Position numbers and translations under genes: made by a program. From the NCBI RefSeq assembly GCF_021347895.1, contig NC_067116.1, positions 40,567,677-40,631,676 on the forward strand: 64,000 bases of DNA. Reading direction: 5' to 3'. This DNA is from Acanthochromis polyacanthus. Taxonomy: Eukaryota; Chordata; Actinopteri; Pomacentridae. Shown piece by piece: positions 40,355-51,900 of the stretch. The notes beneath the pieces are model-generated. The model made no database searches, had not been told where the DNA came from, and worked only from the letters and a program-made list of their open reading frames with translations. The first letter of the stretch is position 1; each line of letters starts with the position of its first letter.

Positions 40355-41225
40355 TACAGTGTCTATGCAAACTTTTCAACACCCTTAAAAGTTTCCCCCG
40401 TTTGTTGCTTGTCAACATTGAATCATGGTTAATATAATTTGGCTTTTTGGACAAGAATTTACAAAAAAAGGACTTTAATTTTAAAGCTAAAACAGACCAT
40501 TAAAAACTCAAACTGCTGCCTGAGTTTTGGAACAGTAAAAGCTTTACAGTAAAGTGGTAAAATGAAAGTCACTGTTGAAAAACTTCAGTCTCTGAACTCT
40601 AATCTAGATTTAACAGACGCCTATTTCAACAGTGGCTTTCTCTTTGCCACTCTCCCATAAAACTTTCACCGGTGAAGAACAGTCTCTCTCATCTCAGCTG
40701 CTGAACCTTGTAAGTAATTCAAAGGAATCATAGGTGTCTTGGTGGCCTCCCTCACTAGTCTCCTTCTTGTACAGTCACTCAGTTATTGAGGACGGCGCCT
40801 ATTTACACGTGTGTTAGATTTCTTTCATTTCTTAATGATGGATTTAACTACTCTAAGAGATATTCAGTGATTAGCAATAATTTTTTTATCATCATAGTGT
40901 AGTTATATCCAGGAGTACTAATTCACCAGAGACTGGACCCTTCAGATACAGGCAGATGAGCTCAACTTTCACTTTTTTTGACTGTGACTTCCAGCACCAA
41001 TTGGCTGCACCTGAGTTGAATTAGGCTAGTTGCTTTAAAGGAGGTAAATACTCATGAATATTACGTATGTCACTTATTTTAAATTTCACGTTTTTAATAA
41101 ATTGACATTATATGGGACAAATCTGTTTTCATTCAGACTTGGAAGAGTCTCATTTTGGAATTTTTTTGTCAAAAAATCTAAATTAAATTGTCCGTGGTTC
41201 AATACTGAAAAGCAATAAAGAAGGG
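40355..41225. mobile_element. Degraded Tc1-type element
   Basis: The left part, TACAGTGTCTATGCAAACTT then TTCAACACCC, resembles the ACAGTGCCTTGCA..TTCACCCC terminus of an abundant fish element. The right part, CAATTGGCTGCACCTGAGTT with AATTAGG and AAAGGAGGTAAATACTCATG, matches its opposite end. No transposase frame remains. Confidence 0.5.
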
Positions 41226-41269
41226 AATGTTTTTGTAGACACCATCTTTAAACTAACACATACAAGACA

Positions 41270-42115
41270 AACAAATCTAGTGAAGACGTTCTCTGTATTG
41301 CCCTACACACGCAACAAACACTATCATGAAGTTTGCAGATGATACAACATCTTTGCACTGAACCACAATACTTCTGCGTATGGAGACAAGGCGAGAAACC
41401 AAACAGCCTGGTGTTGAAAAGAAGCAACAGACTGCAGTGGACTTCAAGCGAACAAGGAGAACAAACCTCAGCCAATCTCCATCAACAATGAGACTGTGGA
41501 GAATATCTCCAGTTTCATATTTCTGGGGACACACATCACAGAAGACCACACAATCACTGGTCGGCTGAGGAGAACCTGTGTGCTGCAGAGTCTCCTGGTT
41601 CTACATGTGAACAGTGGAGAGCATCACAGGTTCACAAAGAAGAACCACAAGGCTGTGCGAAAGGTTCCTAACAACAGCCCAGAACATCATTAGGACAGCT
41701 GTCAGCTACAGAGAGCATCTACCGGGCCTGGAGCAGGAACAGAGCCTTCAACCTCAACTCTGACCCACCACCTCCTCCAGCCTCTCTCGTCCGGCAGGTG
41801 TTACAAGACAAATGTACAACCCGACTAAAAAAAAAAAAAAACAGCTTTTCCACCCTCGCTGTTGAACATTTCCAGATTCCCCACCCCCCAACTCTCACAG
41901 CCGCACACTACAGGAGAACCGCTGAGTGGACGGTTACCAGCATTTACACTTTACTCAATAATATCTGCCTTCCCTGCTGACACATTTCAAGGAGTGACCT
42001 TTTACATATGTATTAAGTTCAAATATCCTCTGTTGGTTTTATTTTTTTGACGATTTCTGTTGTGTCGTATTGTTCTCCTCCACTTTCAGATAATGGCAAT
42101 AAAACGTTTAGTTGT
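41270..42115 (+). mobile_element. LINE reverse-transcriptase 3' fragment
   Basis: With frameshifts allowed, the plus strand encodes KFADDTT near 41328 (the catalytic ADD block is retained as ADDT after one frame slip). It then encodes TAVDFKR, then ISSFIFLGTHITEDHT at 41505-41555, all characteristic of the end of a LINE reverse transcriptase. The tail AATGGCAATAAAACG near 42096 resembles the 3' end. It is a pseudogene. Confidence 0.7.
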
Positions 42116-42789
42116 GTTTAATACAGTCTGCCAATATAAGATGACAAAATATTCAAATGTTTGAAGATCCTTTGTGACAGTTTCTTCATAGTTTAATTGA
42201 ATTTGACGGTGGACACTGACTAGCTGTGATTTAACTATACAGTACATACAAAATAGAGTACAGTAATAACACTAATACTAATATTAACATTAATACTACT
42301 AATACTGGAAATTTGTTAATGCTACACAGTTTGGAGGAAACATCCAGAAAAAATGCAAATGTGCATCGATTTAAAATACAAGTATGAAGATACAGGCAGT
42401 TTTTGAAAGCAGTTAAAGGAAAAGAGTTTAAGTTATATTATAAATATCATATATAGTTTTTCCTATCCATGGTTCCTAGATGAAGTCTTTTACTCTTTAT
42501 CACCTGGACACCAACTTACATATGGATGTTTGCTATGATGAGGCTGTATATAAGCTGCAAAAATAAATAAAAAACATTATAAGATGTATTATTAATAGTA
42601 ATATCTGTGTGCATTGCGAGCAGTGAATTGTGTATTACACAGATACACTTAAAATAAGACATTTTATACTTGCATTCAACTTGCAATAACACTAAGTTTC
42701 AACTGCATACTTACATTTTTATTATATTTTCTTACAAAATGCACATTTTATGCTTATAGTTTTTCTACTTATATTTATAGAACATATGT

Positions 42790-42900
42790 TTATCTATGTA
42801 TTTTTTTTGCACTATTTATATTTCCAAGACTTTGAATGGGAGCGACTGTAAGCAATTTCCCCTTGGGCATGAATAAAGTTTTCCTCATTTGGATTCAAAT
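42790..42900 (+). repeat. LINE 3' tail
   Basis: GGAGCGACTGTAAGCAATTT followed by CCCCTTGGGCATGAATAAAG is a LINE-type 3' end, with an A/T-rich remainder upstream. Confidence 0.55.
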
Positions 42901-43549
42901 TTAGTCTTTAGATAAGAGTTAAAATAACTACCAGAGGAATTTTGCAAAATTGGCATGAGTATCAAATATTAAAAGGTTATTACAGTTTTCTCATACATTG
43001 GGGGAAAAAACCCCAAAACAACAGAATCCAGTAGCATCCACACACGAGTTTGCTTTTTGTGGCATTAGTCTTAATGCATAACGGCAGAGGGACCACAGGT
43101 TGAGGCCACAATACCTGCTTATGTTAAATCTTAAAAAGTTGAGACCAAACCCAAAAATGCCAACATGTTCACTCTCAGATAGTCCTACTGATCATCAGAG
43201 CTGCTTCACTGATAACGTTTCCAGGTACAGATGTGCACTGCTGCAGGTCTCTCTCACACTCACCAGTGGACAAGCTAAAGTGAAGGTGAGCGATTCCTGT
43301 TCAGACATTCGCTACCTGTCAACCTGCTGGAACTGAGACGGATATGCCTTCAACGCTCACAATAAACACAGTAATCAAGGCAGACATTTCCCCGCCACTA
43401 AATACCTAATGCTCGACGTAGGTCTTGAAATAACAATTAGCGTAAATGGGAGAGGGGGTGATTATAAATTCCATTCAGGAAAGGGTCCTGGCTGTAAGCT
43501 GGGAGGTGGCAGGGAGATCTCGGGGGAGTCATGCGGCTCTGAGTTGGGA

Positions 43550-43790
43550 GGAGGTGGAGGGAGGTGAGGGGGCGGCAGTTTTTGCAATCAGCGTTAAATA
43601 GAGCAGTTTTGTGCCTGTGTGATTGTCAAGTGGGCCATTACTCACTGATAAGAGCACTTTTTCCTTATGTGGCTCTGATTGGGCTGAGCATGCTGCTCCC
43701 TCTCGCATGCTGTCCCAGTGCAATCAGGCCCCTCTTTCACCGCACTGCCATTTTCACTGCTGTGATTTCCAACCCAAACCTCCTCCACCC
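43550..43790. promoter_or_regulatory. Candidate conserved non-coding block with NKX2-type site
   Basis: About 240 bases of balanced, non-repetitive composition sit in an otherwise A/T-rich intergenic region about 5.2 kb upstream of lhx8. They include TCAAGTGG (43626-43633), an NKX2-class consensus site, and several ATTA/CAAT-type homeodomain cores. NKX2-1 acts upstream of LHX8 in the ventral forebrain, so an enhancer role is possible but unproven. Confidence 0.3.
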
Positions 43791-43794
43791 CACT

Positions 43795-43865
43795 TTTGCC
43801 TCCCCAACTTCCCCCCTCCACGGCCTCCTCCTCCCCTCCCCTCCTCCTCCTCCTCCTCCCCCCTT
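43795..43865. repeat. Polypyrimidine tract (CCT)n/(CCTC)n
   Basis: About 70 bases are almost purely C and T on the plus strand, with CTCCTCCTCCTCCTCC and CCCC runs. The opposite strand is purine-only and could form triplex or quadruplex structures. Confidence 0.85.
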
Positions 43866-45048
43866 CAGATTCGATGAGGACCCATTTACAGCAAGGAGAA
43901 AAAGGTCACGCCAAACTCGTTGTGTCAATTGTAAACCACCCCAATTTGGGCTGATTTCAATGAAATAAACGAGCAGTTGCAGCCCCAAAGAAAGCAAAGG
44001 TCCATGTGGAAAGGAGCACATTAGGAGGTTTTTGGCCGAGACAGGGTCAAACGCTCACCAGTCTCTCTCATTCCTTGTTCTTACTGTATTTGGGTATGAT
44101 GTGTCTTCTTAAATGAAACTTTTACAAGAAAATAACAATAATAAAATCAATCAGGGTGTAGAAATATGCCATGTGGTGCTAATTTGGCATCCTCTAAGAC
44201 TGAAAGAAACAGAATCCATGCTTACTTTTGTTATTCACAGCATTCACTCCTGATGTTGACATGGTAACTCTTCACTTTGCCACAAATTGGGAACCGGACT
44301 GAAACGACAAATTACTGTACTCTTAAATGAAACTTCTACAACAGAAGAATGAGGAAATATTACTCTGGATGTAGAAATAAATATATCACATGGTGCAGAA
44401 TTTGCATGTTGTGAGGTTTCTGTAAGGACAAAAGAGGCATCATTAAGTATGTTAAAGGCTCAGTGAGAATGATTTCTGTCTGTTCTCTGTTCAAGCACTT
44501 AGAAATTTACCTAATTTACCTTTACGTTTAGTTGACACTGACTTGTTGAAATGGTGACTTTTCCCCTTGTCAAGAACTTCCACATCTGAGAAGGAATAAA
44601 ATACAGAAATGGAAATTACTATAGTCATAGATTAAACTTGCACATGATAAAAATCACTTTAAAAGACACTACTGATGCAGAAATGTTTCACATGCTGCCA
44701 ATTTTGCATGTTGCAAGGATAAAAGAAACAAAAAATATGTTTAGTTTTGATATCAAAGGTTTTTGATAATGTTAAGTATTTTTAAAAAGGCTAAAGCACG
44801 GGTTAGTTAGAATGTTTTGTTGGCACTGACTTATTGAAATGAGAGCTTTTAGTTTGGCCACAAACCTGACTTTTGGACTAAACAAAATACAGATATTACT
44901 GTATGGGGTGTGCTCTATGTCTTCTTAAAACGCTTACAAGACAATAAAAATGAAACATCCTTCTGGACGTAGAAATACACCACAAAGTGCCAATTTTGCA
45001 TCTTTTACGTTGAAAGAAAGGAAATCCAAGCTTAGTTTTGGTATTTGC

Positions 45049-45531
45049 TCGAGATGTTCGATATTGGCTTTTATCACCAATAACAGACATGATGATGGTG
45101 TCCAACTCTAAATTTCTGATTACGATATCAACCAACACCAGTACCGGTATATGTGGGCTATTTAACTAATTTTAGGTAACATCACATATCTTCTGTCGTG
45201 GAATTAACACATCCTGCCTAATTTTGTTGTGATGCCCCACTGGATGCATTTCCAAATCCAACAAGGCTTTCCAAATGTAAACACTGTCTGTGCAAAATAA
45301 GAAAACTATTTCAACTTAAGTTATGGAAAAAAATGCCATTTATATATAATTTAATTGTCTCAAACAACAGTTGGCACTCTCCCTCCATGAGTCCATAGTT
45401 TGATTGTGTCATTTGCATTTCCAGGCATTACTTTATCAGTTTTCATGATAGGCAAAAAAAAAGATAACTATATTGACCAATAATACATTTTTATGCTGAT
45501 ATCGGTGGGACGATATTATCGGACATCCCTA
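45049..45531. mobile_element. hAT-like MITE, copy 2
   Basis: The left end TCGAGATGTTCGATATTGG and right end CGATATTATCGGACATCCCTA are imperfect inverted repeats of the same family as 31402-31731. Flanks GTATTTGC (45041-45048) and GCATTTAC (45532-45539) match at six of eight bases. Confidence 0.65.
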
Positions 45532-45539
45532 GCATTTAC

Positions 45540-47470
45540 AGCATTCATTGTTGTTTGGAGGTATCATTAGGTACATTAAACAGCCCAGTCACAGCTCAGT
45601 GAGAATGACATTTTGTCTGTTCTTTGTTTAGTACTTACATAGCTATGTTAACCTGTGTGTTCTGTTGATGTTAGCATATTAAAATTATATTTCAACATTG
45701 CTAGATTGTACCAAAAAAAGGATGGTTTATACGTTATGCATGAACAAATATAAATCCCAGTTTATGCCAAAAAGTAACTCACATACAAAGAAATATGCAT
45801 TTAACTGAACTTCTTGAAGACATAATATTCCAAATCTGCGACCTAAAAATTGAACCTGATAACTATTTTGTCACCGTCCTGGATGCCACAGTAATTACTG
45901 ACCTAATTCCTACCTCTCCTACGAGACGGATTATTTATAGATCAAAGTGTATATACCGCGGCGGCCTCACAGCCAGATGTAAAGCAGTGAAGCTGTAGAA
46001 CAAGTTTGTGAGGATGTTGACAGACGAGGCGTTGTTTTTGTCTGGTCCACATGGCATAAAACATTTAAGAAGTCGGCCGTGCAGCTCTGAAAACGAAAGC
46101 ATGCAACTGTTGCACACTCAGATGTCCATCTTTCCTAACATCTGCGCTCAGATCAGATACTGTACGGACAGTAGGAGTAGCTGGAGTTAGAAACATGCCT
46201 GAGAATGAGTTTGTCGCTTTAAAGTTGGCCTTCTTGGCATCATTTCTGTCTTCTTAACCTTTGGCCTCTGCAAAATAAAGCAGTTTTTCAGATCTTCCCC
46301 TGCTGTGTTCACAGACGTCTCACATGCTGCTTTAGTGAAACGTCTGCAGCACGCACTGTTTGAGCTGCGTTATCTGATAAGGAGCATTCATCTCCACCAG
46401 GTGGAACAGGACACATCTCGATGGAGGCACGCTAACTCTTTTATCCCTCTGCGATGGTGTGATACGGACGAAAGGCTCATGCCGGTGCAGGTCCAACTGT
46501 TATCCGAAACAGCAGCGGACAGAAAATAGCCTTTTCTTTTCTTTTTTTTGTGCTGAGCCGAGTGTGTGTGTGCCTTTCAAGTGGAAGAGGGGTGTGAGGG
46601 GTGAGGACGGGTGGGATATTGTGGGGGAAAGGGTTGAGAGGGTGAACGAGTGAGCAGAAAAAGACAATAAGTGAGCGGCTGTGTGTTTTCTGTCAAGTAA
46701 CTGCAGCCCTTCTAATCTAAAGTATCTGCATTACCTCCTAAAGAGAACACAAAGTGCCTCCTTTCACTGGTATAATTTGCATACACACTTAAAGCAGTGG
46801 GCTACCTGATTTTCCTTCTTTCTACTTTGTTGTAAAAACACTAATTGCATACTTTAAAGTGCTTTGTTTTTTCCGTTATACGCCATTCTTTATTTCTACT
46901 TCACTAAGTTTCCAAGACAAATCATTTTCTTTGCTTTTTTCGACAACTAACGAGGTGAGAAAGTTTCGTCTTGCAAGCCATCAAGCTGTTAAATGCTCAG
47001 GAGTCAGCTGATTATCAGTTTGGCATATAGTGTTCAATAATAGTGATCCTGTTTGAAGCTTTGATGACAGGGTGGGGAGATGTTCCACTGTGTGCTGATT
47101 GTTTTGTACAAGCATATGTGTAATCATTTTTGAATTTACTTTGTGCAATTTATTGGGTTTTATTTTTAAATGTGTGTATTTTTGTGCTGAACAATGTAAA
47201 CTACCTATTTGGGAACAAAAAAAGATTAAATGTTTGCTCATGAAAATAGATTTTGTCGTGGTTATAGATTAAATCAACCAGCATCGTTTCTTCTTCTACT
47301 TAAAAAAGGGGCTCCTAATTCATGAAGGTAGGATTTCTCATGGAGTCTTTTGTATTAGATCACATTACATTAAACACACAGCTGAGTATAAGCACCGTTT
47401 AGACTCACAACGAACCAACAGTGAACGTTAAAGCTGGATATATTAAGAGTCTTTATGTTCAGGAAAGTTA
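45540..47470. other. Intergenic, no gene seen
   Basis: No exon or clear mobile element is visible. A non-repetitive stretch at about 46000-46500 (with a GATA-type TTATCTGATAAGG near 46371) could be regulatory. Confidence 0.4.
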
Positions 47471-47473
47471 ACT

Positions 47474-47554
47474 CAAATCAGCTGACACGCAGAGCACCTC
47501 ATGAGACTCCTGGGGCTGCAGGAGTCTGAGGTGCTCTGCATGTCAGCTGATTTG
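47474..47554. other. Near-perfect 81-base hairpin (36-bp stem, 6-base loop)
   Basis: The left arm 47474-47512 and right arm 47519-47554 are inverted copies with one mismatch and one 3-base bulge (TGA). The loop is GGGCTG. It lies about 1.4 kb upstream of the lhx8 start codon. It could be a microRNA-like precursor, a foldback remnant or an unstable palindrome. The tiny loop argues against a standard Drosha substrate. Confidence 0.8.
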
Positions 47555-48808
47555 TTCTTCCAACATGAAGATCAGCTGAAGTGAGTCCTGCAGTTTAAAG
47601 AGCTCCATTATTTTAATTTATATCATGTTCACATGATGCATATTCACTAATAGGCTGTGTTTAAGTAGATCAATAAACACAAATATAACAGCAGAAGCTG
47701 CGGTTTTTTGTAGCTGAGCGCCAGCTGATCCAGCAGTGTTCAACCTGAGGTTCAGGATTTCATTTAGGGCCGCAGGAAAAATATACAGATGTGGTGGTGA
47801 TTATTAAAATGAAAGCAAAGCTGGAACCTGCAACCTAAAATAAGGATGATTTCCCTCTCCAATTTAACTAAAATGCCTTCGTACGAAATTACAGATTCCT
47901 TTTTTAAATTCTGGGCTGCAGAAATGATTCAGATTATCCCTTTAAACTGGTGAAAACAACTGGAAACACAGCGTAAAGAGGCTCTCAAACTGGAACTTTA
48001 AAACGTTGATAAAATCAGATATTTAAAGCTCTTCAGATCAAAACTGGTGACAATAAGGGAGAGAAAACCAGCAGATTTAAGTGCTGCTGTCCTTTAATAA
48101 ACTGAGCACATTATCAGGAAGCAAACTCATGGGTGGAAGAAATGTTCAAGAATTATAATATACAACAAAATAATATTCCAATTAAGCCAAAGTAGAGACA
48201 CAGCATGATAGAATTATTCAGTTGCAAGTCCTGCGTAAAGATTATGCTTCAGTGAAAGCATAGAAATATTAGCAGTAAAATGCACTTAATCTATAAATAA
48301 TAAATATTATGAAAGAATGGCTCATTTTAGAGGGTCTTAATAGAAAGTATTTAATATAAATCGTTTTTTTGGTTGATCATTTTGATTGATTACAGAATAT
48401 TATTGTATTAAAATATTTTTTAATGCAGTGAACACAGACAGCTGGTTGTTTTAGTGCTGATTTTACAGACTTTATTCTTGTGCTGTAGTTTCTTCTGCAG
48501 AAATATGCTGTATGTTATTAGAAAATGACATGGTTGGCATGTAGGGGCTCAGTGTGAGAACTAATCAGTGATATTGTAGCGCAGAAGCATAAGCTATAAT
48601 AATTAAAATACTCAAACTTCAAGGGGCTCCAAATTACGGGGCCTTCTGGTACTTTCGCCGCTTATTAGTTGAACTGCATTATGTTTGAACAGAAATGGCA
48701 ATAATACGTGCCTTTAGGAGAAAAACACAAGAATAGAACTGCGACAGACTTTTAATTTCTTGCGTAAAACTCTCACAACAAGCGTATTATTGAAAAGGGA
48801 GGCGCGGC

Positions 48809-48814
48809 TATAAG
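48809..48814 (+). promoter_or_regulatory. Candidate TATA box of lhx8
   Basis: TATAAG in the context GGCGCGGCTATAAGGAC lies about 135 bases before the lhx8 start codon, in a locally GC-richer region. Promoter use is inferred. Confidence 0.35.
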
Positions 48815-48947
48815 GACTAGAAGTGATGAATTATGATCCGCCCTCTGGAAACAGCTCAGGAGGAAGACTGGGTGACACACAGAGAGGAATCCTGGAGGAG
48901 AAAGAAAGAATAGCAGTGCGTAAAAGTGGAAGAAGCTGGACGCAGAC

Positions 48948-51900
48948 ATGCGCTGGAAAAGTGAAGTCAAAGTAGAGTGTTGCATAGTGAACGACACTGA
49001 CAGCGGATCTCTGCTGTCCAACGATGAAGAGGTGAGTGGAAAAGACGAGCTGAAACTTCTGATCAGCGTTTTGACTTAAATATTAGTGGAAGCTGCTTCG
49101 CCCAAATGGAAGCGGAGCGGGCTTCAGTGCGCCATCAGGAGCCCGGCCTCTGAAGCTGACAGCTCAGTATTTTCACAATTTGAAGAAATGTCAAAGAAAA
49201 TTAGCCCTCCCCGAATTCTGCAATTAAAAACTCAAGTAGTTAATGAGACCTCTTCACCTTTTGGTTGCCCCGGGAAGACGTTTGTGGCGAACTCAGCCTT
49301 TTTAATTGCTGTTATTAAATAAATCAATCCCCCCCATTTTTTTCTCTCTTCGAGACGTCGCGCTGGTTTTCTGATTGACGCGTAAAATTGGTGTGTTGGT
49401 TTGGTTTTTTAACCGCAGCATAAAGCGGCGGGGCAAAAAAAAAATAGGGGAAAAAAATCCACAGCTCAAGAACATAATGCGCATAGGATAAGTAGCCTGT
49501 TAGTTCAAGTGTTGTCTGTTTTTGTAAGTAATGACTATCCTTCTCTTTTAAATGTCATTTTGGTAATCGCCGGCGTTGTCATGGTGAAAAATGAAAGGCA
49601 TGATATTTATGGGGAAGGCGCAGGGGGCATTTAAGGCAGCTGCCTCAGAGTGACAGAACCGGCATCCTCTTCCCGCCGCACAGCTTCTCGTCATGTGTGA
49701 GGATTGCAAAGGAGACGAAGAGCTGCTGGGCAAATGCACTGAGGACAGGAGAGACATAATGGTAGGAGGAATGGAAATGTTGTGGCTGCTTTATTGTCCG
49801 GTGAGCATTTTTGGGTGCAGGGACTTTTAAAAAATGGCTGTGGACTGGGAAAATTGCGCATTTTGGAGAGAAAATTACGCATGTTCCAAATGGAAACACT
49901 CCACATTAACTTCTAAACAAAGATTCAATCTGAAGCCACGCTTTGTTGTTTATCGTAGCTAATATCTCCCGGTTTGACGTTTTAAACCTCTGCTCGACTG
50001 CGGCTTCTCTTCTTCAAAAAAGTTTCCACCAAAAGAGCAGAAGAAAGTGATTATTGTACATTTTCTAGAGACGGAGAAGCTGAGAGTTCAGCGACATGTA
50101 AAGCGAGTTCAAACACATTATTGTAGCCGTGCTGCAGGTTAAGGGTTGGATGCGTTCCTGTGCGCAATTTTCTAACCGCAGGTCTGATCTCTTCAGGGTG
50201 CGCCGGTGGAAGTTTTGGATGACGATGCGGCGTCCCTACAGGCGATGGCATCTGCGCCTCTGCTGGGGAGAACAGTGTGTGCGAGCTGCAGCGAGGAAAT
50301 AGTGGATAAATATTTATTAAAGGTAAAAGATTGCACTTTTTTCCCCCCATTTGGTGCGTTTTTGTGCGCCTTTTTATTGTTTAACTTACTTTCCTCCATC
50401 TTCCTCTACAGTTTGAATTTAATTCGTTTTAATGTGCACATTCATTTGGCTCACCTTTGAACTGATTGACTTTCGCCAATTTGTCATATCTTTGCTTTAG
50501 GTTAACGACTTGTGCTGGCATGTGCGCTGTCTCTCCTGCAGCGTGTGCCAGACTTCGCTTGGCAGCCACACGAGCTGCTACATCAAAGAAAAGGAGGTTT
50601 TCTGTAAACTCGATTACTTTCGGTAGGTGCATCGATTTGTATTTGTGCTCAACAAACGAAAAAATGAAGCTACTTCAACGAAATTGCTGCAGGAAATTAA
50701 CAAAACATGATCCGCTGGATCAGATGGCTGCAACTGACACCCGGAAAATGATTAGAATCATAAATGTGATGAATAAAAATCACACTAAATGCAACAAAAA
50801 AAATCCATTATTTTCTTGCATTTATTTAATTTTAATGTTTTATTTGCAATCACTTGGTCAATAAATGCTTCATTAATAAAACATTCCAAATTGTAATTTT
50901 CAGTTTTTTTCATCATGCCATAAAAAAGTTCGAAAGACAGACTGATATGGAGGATTTTATTAGATAATATAGGAGAAATGCGTAAAATATTTCCTGAGGT
51001 GGAGACTGAAGATTATAATTTTAACTTTAACAGGGCCTTTATCCAATCATACTTTTAAAACGCACATTTCGGAGAGCTTTCTTGCAGCGATTTAGACTCA
51101 TTTTTAGACTGATTCTGTTGGAAAACACGGGCCTAAAATAAAATTCCTAATTAAGACATTAAGGTAAAACCGTCAGGCAGCTCTCTGGGCGCCTCTTTGC
51201 TCACTAAGACCTCTACCTGCAGAAGGTACGGCACCTGGTGCGCCTGCTGCGGCCGGAACATCCACTCCACAGACTGGGTCCGCCGGGCCAAGGGCAACGT
51301 CTATCACCTGGCCTGCTTCGCCTGCTTCTCCTGTAAAAGGCAGCTGTCCACCGGGGAGGAGTTCGCTCTGGTGGAGGGGAAGGTGCTCTGCAGGGTCCAC
51401 TACGACTGCATGCTGGACAACCTGAAGAGGGCCGTGGAGAAAGGTGAGGCTGGAGTCCCCTTCTCCAAAAAAAAAATAAAAAAATACCCGGAGACACACA
51501 TACATGGTTGATTTTTTAATATTGCTTTAACTGTAAAATGTGAACATCGCTGCCATGTTTTCGGTATTAATCTGAGAAAGTGATTCTGTGCAGGCAACAG
51601 TGTTAACATGGAGGGAGCTGTACCCACCGAGCAGGAGGTCAACCAGCCCAAACCCTCCAAGAGAGCTCGGACCAGCTTCACTGCCGACCAGCTGCAGGTC
51701 AGCTTCATCCACCAGCATCTTTTAGAACATGTTTTAACTTCATATATCTGTCAATTTCATGTATTTATAATGGTAAGGATAGAAGAATAGAGCAAGGAGT
51801 CACTGTAATTCTAGAATTATAGATTTCTGCTCCAATCAAAATGTCTCCTCATTTTGCTGAGAAAACATTGAATTCTGTCATTTTTGGCCTAAAAATCTGT

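Noticed and set aside
43564..43968. 134-codon plus-strand frame with a proline-rich run
   Set aside because: The proline run comes from the (CCT)n tract. There are no splice partners and no known protein.
50466..50864. 132-codon plus-strand frame at lhx8 exon 4
   Set aside because: It is in a different frame from the LIM domain and continues into the intron.
51173..51505. Minus-strand frames of about 100 codons opposite lhx8 exon 5
   Set aside because: They are GC-rich antisense shadows of the LIM2 exon.
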